Notes: generated from the sequence alone by a model not told the origin. Positions 33,676 to 43,151 are shown, counted from the stretch's first letter. The stretch is 64,000 nt of DNA from JBGQOG01 sp052113705 (GCF_052113705.1 NZ_JBGQOG010000016.1:1-64000), one strand, 5' to 3'. Numbers and translations are program-made.

Positions 33676-36399
33676 ATGACCGAGAATGACGCGATGCCGC
33701 CAGAGGCCCGGCCGCTGAAACCGGACGTCGCCCCGCAAGGGGCGACGACGGCTGCGGCCTGGCTGGCGCCCATCGGCGTCACCGCGGAAACATCCGGGCC
33801 GGAGACATCCGGGCCGGAGACCTCAACATCAGAGACCGAGGCACATGATGATGCTGACCCAGAGCATCCGGAGGGGCTGAGCCCCGGCGAAGATACGGAT
33901 TCAGGCGAGGAAAAGAGCGACGGCGCTGAAGGCACCAGCGCAGCGCCCAAGGCACCGGTGACCGACGCGCCGAAACCGGCGGCACCCGGCCCGCTGGCCG
34001 AGGCCGCACGCCGCGCCGCCGCCAGCCCCCTGCTGGCCGATTACAAAGTGCCCAAAGGCGTCGCCGATGAGCTGATGTCGGCGCCCGGCGTGGTGCGGCC
34101 GGTCTGGCATCCGCTGCTGGCGCGCCTGGCCGAGATGACGCCGGAAGAGATTGCCCGCCGGTTCGCGCGCGGCGATCAGTATCTGCGCGATGCGGGCGTG
34201 TATTTCCGCCACTACGTCCTGCCGCAACCGACCGAACGCGATTGGCCGCTCAGCCATATTCCGGTCATTCTGGACGAGAGCGAATGGGCCACCATCGCCG
34301 CCGGTCTGACCGAACGGGCCGACCTTCTCGAACGCATCGTCGCCGATATTTACGGCCCGCAAGAGCTGGTGAAACAGGGACATCTGCCCGCCGAACTGCT
34401 GGCGCTCAACCCCGAATGGCTGCGCCCGATGATGGGCGTCACCCCGCGCGGCGGCCATTACCTGCATTTTCTGGCCTTTGAGATCGGGCGCAACCCGGAT
34501 GGCAGCTGGTTCGTGCTGGGCGACCGCACGCAGGCCCCCTCGGGGGCCGGGTTCGCGCTGGAAAACCGCATGGCGACCAGCCGGGTGTTTTCGGATTTCT
34601 ACGCCAAATCCAATGTCCACCGTCTGGCCGGCTTCTTTCGCCAGTTCCGCAATGCGCTGGACGGGATGCGCGACAATCTGGAGGGGGCATTGGGCGGCCG
34701 TCCCGCGATCCTGACGCCGGGGCCGAACACCGACACCTATTTCGAACATGTCTATATCGCCCGCTACCTTGGCCTGATGCTGCTGGAGGGCGAGGATCTG
34801 ACGGTGGTTGACGGCAAGGTGATGGTGCGCACCGTCGCCGGGCCGATGCCGATCTCGGTCCTGTGGCGGCGGATGGACGCGGCCTTTGCCGACCCGCTGG
34901 AGCTGGATGAAACCTCGCATATCGGCACGCCGGGGCTGGTCAGCGCGCTGCGCAATGGCAGCGTGACCATGCTGAATGCGCTGGGATCGGGTGTGCTGGA
35001 GACGCGGGCGATGATGGCCTTTGTGCCGCGCATCGCGCAGATCTGGCTGGGGCGCAAACTGGCGCTGCCCAATATCGCCACCTGGTGGTGCGGCCATGCG
35101 CGCGAGCGGGCCTATGTGAAAACCCACAAGGACCGGATGATGATCGGGCAGGCGCTCTCGTGCCAGCTGCCCTTTGACGTCAACACCACCACCGCCTTTG
35201 GCGGCGGCTTTCGCGACCGCGCCCGCGCCTCGATCGACGACTGGATCGAGACCGAAGCCGGGGCGCTTGTCGGGCAGGAGGCGGTCTCGCTCTCGACGAC
35301 GCCGAGTTTTGAAGAGGGCCGTCTGGTGCCGCGCCCAATGACGGTGCGGGTCTTTGCCGCCCGCACGCCCAAGGGCTGGGCGGTGATGCCGGGCGGCTAT
35401 GCGCGGATCGGCCGCTCGGGCGATGCCTCGGCGCTGGCGATGCAGCGCGGCGGTTCGGTCGCGGATGTGTGGATCTCGTCGAAAAAGCCGGTGGCGAATG
35501 ACACGCTGACGCGCGAAGACGGCAGTCTGGGGCGCACCGATGTGGGCGCCCTGCCCGCGCGGGCCGCCGACAACCTCTTCTGGCTTGGCCGCTATGTGGA
35601 GCGCACGGAAAGCATCGTGCGGATGCTGCGCGCCTATCATTTGCGGCTGGCCGAAAGCGGCGATCCGCAAGACAGCCGCGTGCTGGCGCTGGCCGCCGAC
35701 CTCAAGCTGCGCGGCGTCGATGTGAGCGAGGAACTGCCCCAAGCCTTGCCGCAACTCCTCGGGCAGGCGAATGCCTGCGCGGGCAAGGTGCGCGACCGTT
35801 TCTCGGTCGATGGCTGGGCCGCGCTGCAGGACATGGCGAAGACCCTGCGCAAGATGTCCACCTCGGTCGAGGCGGGCGATGATGCCGCGCGCGCGATGAG
35901 CGTGCTCTTGCGCAAGATCGCCGGTTTCTCGGGGCTGGTGAATGAGAACATGTACCGCTTTATCGGCTGGCGGTTCCTCGAGATTGGCCGCGCGATGGAG
36001 CGGGCGGATTTCCTCACCTCGATCCTCCTGGCCTTTGCCGATCCGGCCGCCCCCGAGGGCAGCCTCGACATTGCGATCGAGCTGGGCGACAGCGTGATGA
36101 CCCACCGGCGGCGCTATCACGGCCCCGCCAGCCGCACGAGCGTGATCGACCTTCTGGCGCTGGACCGGCGCAACCCGCGCGCCATCCTGTTCCAGCTGGA
36201 GCTGATCCGCGAGCTGATCGCCGAATTGCCGCGCGGCACGCATGGCACCCGCCTGACCGAGCTGGAGCGGCAGATCCTGCGGCTGTCGAGCGAGGTGACA
36301 TTGGCCAAACCCGATGAGGTCAGCGCCAAACAGCTGCAGCGGCTGCGCCGCGCCTTGGGCGATTTTTACATGACCCTCGCGCAGGATTACCTGCATTGA
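33676..36399 (+). CDS. Circularly permuted ATP-grasp type 2 fused to alpha-E domain
   Basis: A 907-residue fusion. Residues 1 to about 110 are an acidic, Thr/Glu/Pro-rich disordered tail including the short repeat ETSGPETSGPETS. About 115-600 is the circularly permuted ATP-grasp domain (MGVTPRGGHYLHFLAFEIGR; VYIARYLGLMLLEGEDLTV; NGSVTMLNALGSGVLE; TWWCGHARERAYVKTHKDRM). About 620-907 is the helical alpha-E domain (LPARAADNLFWLGRYVERTE; NMYRFIGWRFLEIGRAMERA). In many genomes the two domains are separate genes; fusion supports joint action. ATP-grasp enzymes form amide bonds from acyl phosphates. The gene starts three bases after the upstream stop and shares one base with the downstream start. 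Confidence 0.9.
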   Translation: MTENDAMPPEARPLKPDVAPQGATTAAAWLAPIGVTAETSGPETSGPETSTSETEAHDDADPEHPEGLSPGEDTDSGEEKSDGAEGTSAAPKAPVTDAPKPAAPGPLAEAARRAAASPLLADYKVPKGVADELMSAPGVVRPVWHPLLARLAEMTPEEIARRFARGDQYLRDAGVYFRHYVLPQPTERDWPLSHIPVILDESEWATIAAGLTERADLLERIVADIYGPQELVKQGHLPAELLALNPEWLRPMMGVTPRGGHYLHFLAFEIGRNPDGSWFVLGDRTQAPSGAGFALENRMATSRVFSDFYAKSNVHRLAGFFRQFRNALDGMRDNLEGALGGRPAILTPGPNTDTYFEHVYIARYLGLMLLEGEDLTVVDGKVMVRTVAGPMPISVLWRRMDAAFADPLELDETSHIGTPGLVSALRNGSVTMLNALGSGVLETRAMMAFVPRIAQIWLGRKLALPNIATWWCGHARERAYVKTHKDRMMIGQALSCQLPFDVNTTTAFGGGFRDRARASIDDWIETEAGALVGQEAVSLSTTPSFEEGRLVPRPMTVRVFAARTPKGWAVMPGGYARIGRSGDASALAMQRGGSVADVWISSKKPVANDTLTREDGSLGRTDVGALPARAADNLFWLGRYVERTESIVRMLRAYHLRLAESGDPQDSRVLALAADLKLRGVDVSEELPQALPQLLGQANACAGKVRDRFSVDGWAALQDMAKTLRKMSTSVEAGDDAARAMSVLLRKIAGFSGLVNENMYRFIGWRFLEIGRAMERADFLTSILLAFADPAAPEGSLDIAIELGDSVMTHRRRYHGPASRTSVIDLLALDRRNPRAILFQLELIRELIAELPRGTHGTRLTELERQILRLSSEVTLAKPDEVSAKQLQRLRRALGDFYMTLAQDYLH

Positions 36400-37283
36400 T
36401 GCGCTATGACATCAACCTGACCATCGAGAGCCGCTATGGGGCGAGCACCGATGGTGCGCGCAATCTGGTGCGCATCCTGCCGCTGAACCTGCCCGGCCAT
36501 CAACAGCTGATCTCGGGCAAGGTCGAGGTCACCCCCCGCCCCGACTGGCGCGAGGACCGGGTGGATTTCTTTGGCAATGCGGTGACCGAGATCGCCTATC
36601 ACGGGCTGCTGCATCACATGTCGGTCAATCTGCGCGCCCGCGTGGACCGCACCGCCGATCTGCCGGGCGAAGATCTGTCGCCGACGCTGGCGGGGCTGGT
36701 GACCGATCTGGCCGCCTGCAACCGGCTCGATGGCAATTCGCCGCATCATTTCCGCATTGCCTCGCCCCGCGTGCATCCGACGCCGGAGATGACCGCCTTT
36801 GCCCGTGATATCATCACCCCGGGGATGAGCGTGCTGGAGCTGACCATCGCCCTTGGCCGCGCGCTCTATGAAGAGATGCGCTTTGAGGCGGGGGTGACCG
36901 ATGTGAACACGCCGCCCGAGGTCGCCTTTGCCAACCGGCACGGCGTCTGTCAGGACTTCAGCCATGTGATGATCGCCTGTCTGCGCGGCATCGGGGTGCC
37001 TGCGGGCTATGTCTCGGGCTTTTTGCGCACCATCCCGCCCGAGGGACAGCCGCGCCTTGAAGGGGCGGATGCGATGCATGCCTGGGTGCGGGTCTGGTGC
37101 GGGGTGGCGATGGGCTGGGTCGAGTTTGACCCGACCAATGACCAGCTGGTCGCCTCGGATCACGTCGTGGTGGGCTATGGGCGCGACTATGCGGATGTGG
37201 CGCCGATCCGCGGGATCCTGCGCACGGCGGGTCAGCAGACCAGTCATCATCTTGTGGATGTCATCCCGCTGGATGCCGTCTGA
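36399..37283 (+). CDS. Transglutaminase-like protein with bacterial N-terminal domain
   Basis: A 294-residue protein. Residues 1 to about 80 form the beta-rich bacterial transglutaminase N-terminal domain (MRYDINLTIESRYG...). The thiol core has Cys184 (HGVCQDFSHV), His227 (AMHAWVRV) and Asp244 (EFDPTND), a complete triad. No signal peptide or membrane segment is seen, so it acts in the cytoplasm. Family members are amide-hydrolysing or peptide-crosslinking enzymes. ATG 36399 overlaps the stop of the ATP-grasp gene (TGATG); it is the last gene of the three-gene operon. Confidence 0.9.
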   Translation: MRYDINLTIESRYGASTDGARNLVRILPLNLPGHQQLISGKVEVTPRPDWREDRVDFFGNAVTEIAYHGLLHHMSVNLRARVDRTADLPGEDLSPTLAGLVTDLAACNRLDGNSPHHFRIASPRVHPTPEMTAFARDIITPGMSVLELTIALGRALYEEMRFEAGVTDVNTPPEVAFANRHGVCQDFSHVMIACLRGIGVPAGYVSGFLRTIPPEGQPRLEGADAMHAWVRVWCGVAMGWVEFDPTNDQLVASDHVVVGYGRDYADVAPIRGILRTAGQQTSHHLVDVIPLDAV

Positions 37284-37743
37284 ACCCCCTATATCTAGTC
37301 TGCCAAGAGAATCACCCCCGGGGTTTTGCCCAGATCTGCGATGGCGGCGGATGCCGCTGCGGCAGCTGCGCCCCGCCCTTCGTGCCCGAACCCCGCCCCG
37401 ACGCCATGACACCATATTCCTTGGGTAAAACGCCCCCGTCTTTCGTATGGGGATGCCCTGCCTGCGTTTTAGGCACCGCGATATCGCTGTTACTTTCGCG
37501 CCACAGAAGCGGCACCCGGTGAGATATCCACCGATCTTATCCCCAATTTACTGCCCTCTGTGGATGAACCCGCCAACAGCTGCGGGCCGATCCGTGAAAA
37601 CCATTGTTCCTAAACACTTTCTGTTCGGCGGTCCCGGTGGGAAAAATCAGGGGGCCGATGTGGATGAATGTGCCCGACTCGGAGCGAAGCGCGCCCACCC
37701 GCCGGTCAACCCAAAATGGTGTGCAGGAAGTTAAAAAACACCG
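37284..37743. other. Intergenic with DnaA-box-like sequences
   Basis: About 460 bases without a gene. It contains TTATCCCCA (37537-37545) and TGTGGATGA twice (37559-37567 and 37659-37667, exactly 100 bases apart), each one mismatch from the DnaA box TTATCCACA or its complement. DnaA is known to act at the E. coli nrdAB promoter, so a role in nrdJ control is possible. There is no origin gene nearby. Confidence 0.4.
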
Positions 37744-37761
37744 TTGACCCTGACCGGGAAA

Positions 37762-37809
37762 ATACGCGAGTTTGTGGCAGCTGAACGACAAGACCACCAG
37801 ATGTAGTAT
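37762..37809 (+). promoter_or_regulatory. Pair of NrdR-box-like sites over the nrdJ promoter
   Basis: CCACCAGATGTAGTAT (37794-37809) fits the NrdR box consensus at nearly all fixed positions. ATACGCGAGTTTGTGG (37762-37777) is a weaker match 32 bases upstream, the usual spacing of three helical turns. A promoter CTGAAC (37781-37786), 17 bases, TAGTAT (37804-37809) overlaps the second box, so binding would repress nrdJ. The predicted start is near 37816, about 175 bases before the ATG. Confidence 0.6.
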
Positions 37810-37990
37810 GCCCGGCACAACAGGGCGGATCATCAGGGGGCACGGGAAGCGGGTTGATTTGACCAGAATGACCGGGGATGTGACCGGGTTCCGCCGCGCA
37901 GCTTTGCGCGGCCGGGGCGGGCTTTTGCCGCGCCCGGGGTCAGGCATCGCGCAGGCGGGCGGCACGAACGGGTATACAGGGGACGAAAGC

Positions 37991-40900
37991 ATGAAGATCG
38001 AGCGCAAGTTCACCAAGGCCGACACCGGTGCCTATGGCGAGATGTCTTTCAACACGACCACGTCCGAGATCCGCAATCCGGATGGTACGGTTGTGTTCCG
38101 CAACGAGAATATCGAAGTGCCCGCGGGCTGGAGCCAGGTCGCCTCTGACGTGCTCGCCCAGAAATACTTCCGCAAAGCCGGTGTGCCCGTCCTGTCCAAG
38201 AAGGTGAAGGAAAAGGGCGTGCCGGAGTTCCTCTGGCGCTCGGTCCCCGACACCGAAGCTCTGGCCGCCCTGCCCGAGGCTGAGCGTTTCACCGGCGAGA
38301 GCTCGGCCCGGCAGGTGTTCGACCGTCTCGCAGGCGCCTGGACCTATTGGGGCTGGAAGGGTGGCTATTTCACCAGCGAGGCCGATGCGCAGAGCTATTA
38401 TGACGAGATGCGCTTCATGCTGGCCAATCAGATGGCCGCGCCGAACTCGCCGCAATGGTTCAACACCGGCCTGCATTGGGCCTATGGCATCGATGGCCCG
38501 AGCCAAGGCCACTATTACGTCGATTTCCAGACCGGCAAGCTGACCAAATCCGCCAGCGCCTATGAGCATCCCCAGCCGCATGCCTGTTTCATCCAATCGG
38601 TGAAGGATGATCTGGTGGGCGATGGCGGCATCATGGACCTCTGGGTCCGCGAAGCGCGGCTGTTCAAATACGGTTCCGGCACCGGCACCAACTTCTCGTC
38701 GCTGCGCGGCGAGGGCGAGAAGCTGTCGGGCGGCGGCAAATCCTCGGGGCTGATGGGCTTTCTGAAGATCGGCGACCGCGCGGCGGGCGCCATCAAATCG
38801 GGCGGCACCACGCGCCGCGCCGCCAAGATGGTGATCTGCGACATGGATCACCCGGATGTCGAGGCCTTCATCAACTGGAAGGTCATCGAAGAGCAGAAAG
38901 TGGCCAGCCTCGTGGCCGGCTCGAAGATGCATGAGCAAAAGCTCAATGAGATTTTCATCGCCATCGCGGGCTGGGACGGGCTGGTCACCGATGCCACCGA
39001 TCCGGCCAAGAATGACGCACTGAAAGCGGCGATCAAATCGGCCAAAAAGGTCATGATCCCCGAGACCTATATCAACCGCGTGCTGCAATATGCCCGCCAG
39101 GGCTACACCAGCATCGAATTCCCGACCTATGACACCGATTGGGATTCTGAGGCCTATATCTCGGTTTCCGGCCAGAATTCGAACAACTCGGTCCGGGTGA
39201 CGGATGCTTTCCTGAAAGCCGTCAAAGAGGATGCCCCCTGGGAGCTGATCCGCCGCACCGATGGCAAGGTGTCGAAAGTGGTCAGCGCGCGCGAGCTGTG
39301 GGATCAGGTCGGCCATGCCGCCTGGGCCTGCGCCGATCCCGGCATCCAGTTCCACGACACCGTCAATGCCTGGCACACCTGCCCGGAAGATGGCGCGATC
39401 CGGGGCTCAAACCCCTGTTCGGAATATATGTTCCTCGATGACACCGCCTGCAACCTCGCCTCGATGAACCTGCTGACCTTCTACAAGGATGGTCAGTTCG
39501 ACAGTGACGCCTATGTCCATGCCAGCCGCCTCTGGACGGTGACGCTGGAGATCTCGGTGACCATGGCGCAATTCCCGAGCCCGGAGATTGCCCAGCGGTC
39601 CTATGATTTCCGCACCCTCGGTCTCGGCTATGCCAACATCGGCGGCCTTTTGATGAACATGGGCCTCGGCTACGACTCGGTTGAAGGCCGCGCACTCTGT
39701 GGCGCGCTGACCGCGGTGATGACCGGTGTTTCCTATGCCACCTCGGCCGAGATGGCAGCGGAACTGGGCGCCTTCCCGGGCTATGCGAAGAACCGCGAGC
39801 ATATGCTGCGCGTCATCCGCAACCACCGTCTGGCCGCGCAGGGCGAAACCTCGGGCTATGAGGCGGTGAACGTCAACCCGGTCGCCCTCGATCATGCCAA
39901 TTGCCCGGACAAGGCGCTTTTGTTCATCGCCCGCAATGTCTGGGATCAGGCGCTGGAACTCGGCGAAGCGCATGGTTTCCGCAATGCGCAGGCGACCGTG
40001 ATTGCCCCCACCGGCACCATCGGTCTGGTGATGGATTGTGACACCACCGGGATCGAGCCGGATTTCGCGCTGGTGAAATTCAAGAAACTCGCGGGTGGCG
40101 GTTACTTCAAGATCATCAACCGCTCGGTGCCCGCCGCTTTGGCCAAACTCGGCTATGGCTCGGCGCAGATCGAGGAAATCATCGCCTATGCGGTGGGTCA
40201 CGGCAGCATGGGCAATTGCCCCGGCATCAACCACACCTCGCTGATCGGTCACGGCTTTGGCCCGGCCGAGATCGCCAAGGTTGAGGCCGCCCTGCCCTCG
40301 GCTTTCGACATCCGCTTCGTGTTCAACCAATGGACGCTCGGCGAGGAATTCTGCACCAAGACGCTGGGCATTCCGGCCGAAAAGCTGAACGATCCGTCGT
40401 TTGACCTGCTGCGCCACCTCGGCTTTACCAAAGCGCAGGTCGAGGCCGCCAATGACCATGTTTGTGGCACGATGACGCTGGAGGGTGCGCCCTTCCTCAA
40501 GCCCGCGCATTACTCGGTCTTTGACTGCGCCAATGCCTGCGGTAAAAAAGGCAAGCGTTATCTGAGCGTTGAGAGCCATATCCACATGATGGCAGCCGCG
40601 CAGTCCTTCATCTCGGGCGCGATCTCGAAAACCATCAACATGCCGAACACCGCAGGCATTGCCGAGACGCTGGCCGCCTATGAACTCAGCTGGTCGCTGG
40701 GGATCAAGGCCAATGCGCTCTACCGCGATGGCTCAAAACTCAGCCAGCCGCTGGCATCGGCGCTGGTCGAGGATGATGATGAGGCGGAAGAGATCCTGCT
40801 GAACGGCAGCCAGCAGGAAAAGGCCGTGGTTCTGGCCGAAAAGATCATCGAGAAGATCGTGGTCAAGGAAATCGTCCGCTCGCACCGCGAAAAACTGCCC

Positions 40901-41674
40901 GAGCGGCGCAAGGGCTATACCCAAAAGGCCGTGGTCGGCGGCCACAAGGTCTATCTGCGCACCGGCGAGTATAAAGACGGCCAGCTCGGCGAGATCTTTA
41001 TCGACATGCACAAAGAGGGTGCGGGCTTCCGCGCCATGATGAACAACTTTGCCATCGCGGTCTCGGTCGGTCTGCAATACGGCGTGCCGCTGGAAGAGTT
41101 TGTCGACGCCTTCACCTTCACCAAGTTTGAGCCGGCGGGCATGGTGCAGGGCAATGACAGCATCAAGAACGCCACCTCGATCCTGGATTATGTGTTCCGC
41201 GAACTGGCGGTCAGCTATCTCGACCGCACCGATCTCGCGCATATCAAGCCCAAGGGCACCAGCTTTGACGATCTGGGCGGTGGCGAGGGTGAAGGCAAAC
41301 GCGAGAGCAACCTCGCGCAGCCCTCGGAATCGGCGGCCTCGAAATCGCTGGAAGTGCTGCGGCAGATCTCGTCCTCCGGCTATCTGCGCAAGCGGCTGCC
41401 GCAGGAACTGGTGGTGCTGCAGGGCGGCGCCGGGGCGATGGGCTTTGCGGGCGATGCCGTCTCGGCGCTGAGCACCTTGGTGCCGGAAGTGCAGATGGCT
41501 TCGGCCAGTGCCACGGCGATCAGCTCGGGTGTGGTCGGCATGGACGCGCGGACCAAGGCCAAGATGCAGGGCTATGAGGGTGAGGCCTGCGGCGAATGCG
41601 GCAACTACACGCTGGTGCGCAACGGCACCTGCATGAAGTGCAACACCTGCGGCGGCACCTCGGGCTGCAGCTGA
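37991..41674 (+). CDS. nrdJ: Vitamin B12-dependent (class II) ribonucleotide reductase
   Basis: A 1227-residue cytoplasmic enzyme that makes deoxynucleotides from ribonucleotides using adenosylcobalamin, so it works with or without oxygen. Motifs include QMAAPNSPQWFNTG, HPQPHACFIQSV with an active-site Cys, the NPCSEYMFLDDTACNLAS block (Cys/Glu radical site), and APTGTIGLVMDCDTTGIEPD. The C-terminus ends ACGECGNYTLVRNGTC and CNTCGGTSGC, a zinc/redox Cys tail of the long NrdJ type. ATG 37991 is chosen because the conserved start MKIERKFT begins there; upstream the frame has no homology. No nrdAB genes are seen here. Confidence 0.95.
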   Translation: MKIERKFTKADTGAYGEMSFNTTTSEIRNPDGTVVFRNENIEVPAGWSQVASDVLAQKYFRKAGVPVLSKKVKEKGVPEFLWRSVPDTEALAALPEAERFTGESSARQVFDRLAGAWTYWGWKGGYFTSEADAQSYYDEMRFMLANQMAAPNSPQWFNTGLHWAYGIDGPSQGHYYVDFQTGKLTKSASAYEHPQPHACFIQSVKDDLVGDGGIMDLWVREARLFKYGSGTGTNFSSLRGEGEKLSGGGKSSGLMGFLKIGDRAAGAIKSGGTTRRAAKMVICDMDHPDVEAFINWKVIEEQKVASLVAGSKMHEQKLNEIFIAIAGWDGLVTDATDPAKNDALKAAIKSAKKVMIPETYINRVLQYARQGYTSIEFPTYDTDWDSEAYISVSGQNSNNSVRVTDAFLKAVKEDAPWELIRRTDGKVSKVVSARELWDQVGHAAWACADPGIQFHDTVNAWHTCPEDGAIRGSNPCSEYMFLDDTACNLASMNLLTFYKDGQFDSDAYVHASRLWTVTLEISVTMAQFPSPEIAQRSYDFRTLGLGYANIGGLLMNMGLGYDSVEGRALCGALTAVMTGVSYATSAEMAAELGAFPGYAKNREHMLRVIRNHRLAAQGETSGYEAVNVNPVALDHANCPDKALLFIARNVWDQALELGEAHGFRNAQATVIAPTGTIGLVMDCDTTGIEPDFALVKFKKLAGGGYFKIINRSVPAALAKLGYGSAQIEEIIAYAVGHGSMGNCPGINHTSLIGHGFGPAEIAKVEAALPSAFDIRFVFNQWTLGEEFCTKTLGIPAEKLNDPSFDLLRHLGFTKAQVEAANDHVCGTMTLEGAPFLKPAHYSVFDCANACGKKGKRYLSVESHIHMMAAAQSFISGAISKTINMPNTAGIAETLAAYELSWSLGIKANALYRDGSKLSQPLASALVEDDDEAEEILLNGSQQEKAVVLAEKIIEKIVVKEIVRSHREKLPERRKGYTQKAVVGGHKVYLRTGEYKDGQLGEIFIDMHKEGAGFRAMMNNFAIAVSVGLQYGVPLEEFVDAFTFTKFEPAGMVQGNDSIKNATSILDYVFRELAVSYLDRTDLAHIKPKGTSFDDLGGGEGEGKRESNLAQPSESAASKSLEVLRQISSSGYLRKRLPQELVVLQGGAGAMGFAGDAVSALSTLVPEVQMASASATAISSGVVGMDARTKAKMQGYEGEACGECGNYTLVRNGTCMKCNTCGGTSGCS

Positions 41675-41826
41675 TCCGGCCAAGCCGCGCCCAAGAGACC
41701 GCGCCTGAGAGACCGCACCCGAACGACCGCGCCTGAGGGGCTGCGTCCGACAGGGCGCGGCATCGGGCGCGGCGCTCCCGGCCGCGGAGGCCTCGGGACA
41801 GCGGGTCCCGCCACCCTATGTGAAAC

Positions 41827-41847
41827 GCCCCGGCATCCGGGGCTTTT
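41827..41847 (+). terminator. Intrinsic terminator after nrdJ
   Basis: GCCCCGG and CCGGGGC form a 7-bp stem with loop CAT, followed by TTTT; about 150 bases after the nrdJ stop. The stretch between (41690-41745) has short direct repeats of GACCGCGCCTGAG. Confidence 0.65.
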
Positions 41848-41912
41848 CCACCCCCAATACCCCCCGCGCCCCCGGCAGCTGCCGCGAGATGGTGACGGAT
41901 CTTAGGAACATC

Positions 41913-42164
41913 ATGGAACTGATCATCGGCGCCCGGCGCATCACCCCCTCGGCCATCCACCGCATCAAAGGCGGCGTCACCGCGACCCTGCGCGGCGAGG
42001 CGCTGATGTCACTCCTGAACGCCAGCTTTCACGGCACAGGCTCGATCGAGATGCTGGGCGGTGATCTGGACCGCCGCCCGATGGAAGTGACCTCGATCGA
42101 AATGAAAGGTGCGGATACCACCGTCACGCTGCTTTGCGCAGGGCCCGCCAAAACCCTGATGTGA
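41913..42164 (+). CDS. Small conserved hypothetical protein, 83 residues
   Basis: MELIIGARRITPSAIHRIKG and then a segment with MEVTSIEMKGADTTVTLLCA. It looks like a compact alpha/beta domain with normal codon use. No family is recognised. ATG 41913 has AGGA five bases ahead; upstream the frame is the nrdJ terminator, so the longer form is not likely. It stands alone between nrdJ and a tetR gene. Confidence 0.5.
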   Translation: MELIIGARRITPSAIHRIKGGVTATLRGEALMSLLNASFHGTGSIEMLGGDLDRRPMEVTSIEMKGADTTVTLLCAGPAKTLM

Positions 42165-42345
42165 GCCGCGCCACCGGCTCTGGAGCGGCAAGGGCTGGCG
42201 CGCCACGGGCCGTCGCGGCGAGGGTCGGCGCGATGCGGGCAGCCCCCGCAGCAGCAGCACAGCCAGTCCTTTGCGCGACATTTCCGCCGACCGTCCCCCG
42301 GCCCGGTTGCAGGCCGCTTTGCTTTGCGGCAAATAACGGGTAGGA

Positions 42346-42357
42346 CTGTTCGTAAAT
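42346..42357. promoter_or_regulatory. Candidate TetR operator before its own gene
   Basis: CTGTTCGTAAAT lies 18 bases before the tetR start. The exact inverse complement occurs at 43155-43166 in the promoter region of the TRAP operon. Shared only between these two promoters, it is the best candidate site for the TetR protein. Confidence 0.5.
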
Positions 42358-42374
42358 AGCGCCAAGGTTGCCCA

Positions 42375-42992
42375 ATGCCCGATCCGAACCCCGCCACAGC
42401 CACGCCCCGCCCGCGCCGGACGCAGGCCGAGCGCTCGCATGAGACCCGGCTGAAGGTCTGCGAGGCGACGCTGCAGGCGCTGGTCGAGGTGGGCTATGAC
42501 CAGATCTCGACCACATTGATCGCCGAGAAGGCGCAGATTTCGCGCGGGGCGCTGACGCATCAGTTTCCGATGCGCAATGACATGCTGGTCGCGGCCTTTC
42601 AGCATCTGGTGGGCGAATGGCGCGATGGTTATCCCTTTGGCTCTGACCCCGACCGCGAGCAATTGACGGTGGATCAGCTGATCGACGCGATGTGGGAAAA
42701 CATCTTTTCCACCCAGCGCTACATCGCCGCGATGGAGCTGATGTTGGCCGCCCGGCAGGACAATGAGCTGGGCCATGCGCTCCGCGACATCCTCGTCACC
42801 TGGATAAAGGCGCGCGACAAGATCACCGTGCGGCTGGTCGGCGGCGATGTCGACAATGACGAGGCCGAGCTGAAAGTGCAGCTGCATCTCTCGGTTCTGC
42901 GGGGAATCGCCATGCACCAAAGCTTCGACTCGGACCCGCAAACGGCGCAAAAGCTGCTTACATTGTGGAAACGCATGGCCCGAAACGGCTGA
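42375..42992 (+). CDS. TetR/AcrR-family transcriptional regulator
   Basis: A 205-residue one-component regulator. The N-terminal DNA-binding domain (about 18-66) has ETRLKVCEATLQALVEVGYD, TTLIAEKAQISRGALTHQFP. The C-terminal ligand domain (about 85-200) is helical and variable. It lies immediately upstream of, and in the same direction as, the double-TRAP operon, separated by 277 bases with two promoters, and shares a 12-base element with that region. I infer that it represses the operon and itself until a substrate of the TRAP pathway binds. Confidence 0.87.
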   Translation: MPDPNPATATPRPRRTQAERSHETRLKVCEATLQALVEVGYDQISTTLIAEKAQISRGALTHQFPMRNDMLVAAFQHLVGEWRDGYPFGSDPDREQLTVDQLIDAMWENIFSTQRYIAAMELMLAARQDNELGHALRDILVTWIKARDKITVRLVGGDVDNDEAELKVQLHLSVLRGIAMHQSFDSDPQTAQKLLTLWKRMARNG

Positions 42993-43054
42993 AAGCCAGG
43001 GGATCTCTGGCGGGAAACCAAGGCGCGCGCGGCGCTGCACAAATTTTGTGCGTT

Positions 43055-43083
43055 TTGATTTAATCATTTTATATCAATATATT
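43055..43083 (+). promoter_or_regulatory. Strong promoter of the double-TRAP operon
   Basis: TTGATT (43055-43060), 17 bases, TATATT (43078-43083), inside a run of AT-rich DNA (43054-43095) that stands out in this GC-rich window. Predicted start near 43090, giving a 180-base leader. Confidence 0.6.
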
Positions 43084-43151
43084 AATTGAAGATTTGCGCT
43101 GCCGAAGGGCCCCTGAGGGACGGCCATTGTAACGGATTTGTGCGCTGACAC

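Noticed and set aside
37284..37990. Cobalamin riboswitch before the B12-dependent reductase, or a replication origin
   Set aside because: The B12 box and core pattern were not found. The DnaA-like boxes are few and no origin or partition gene is near.
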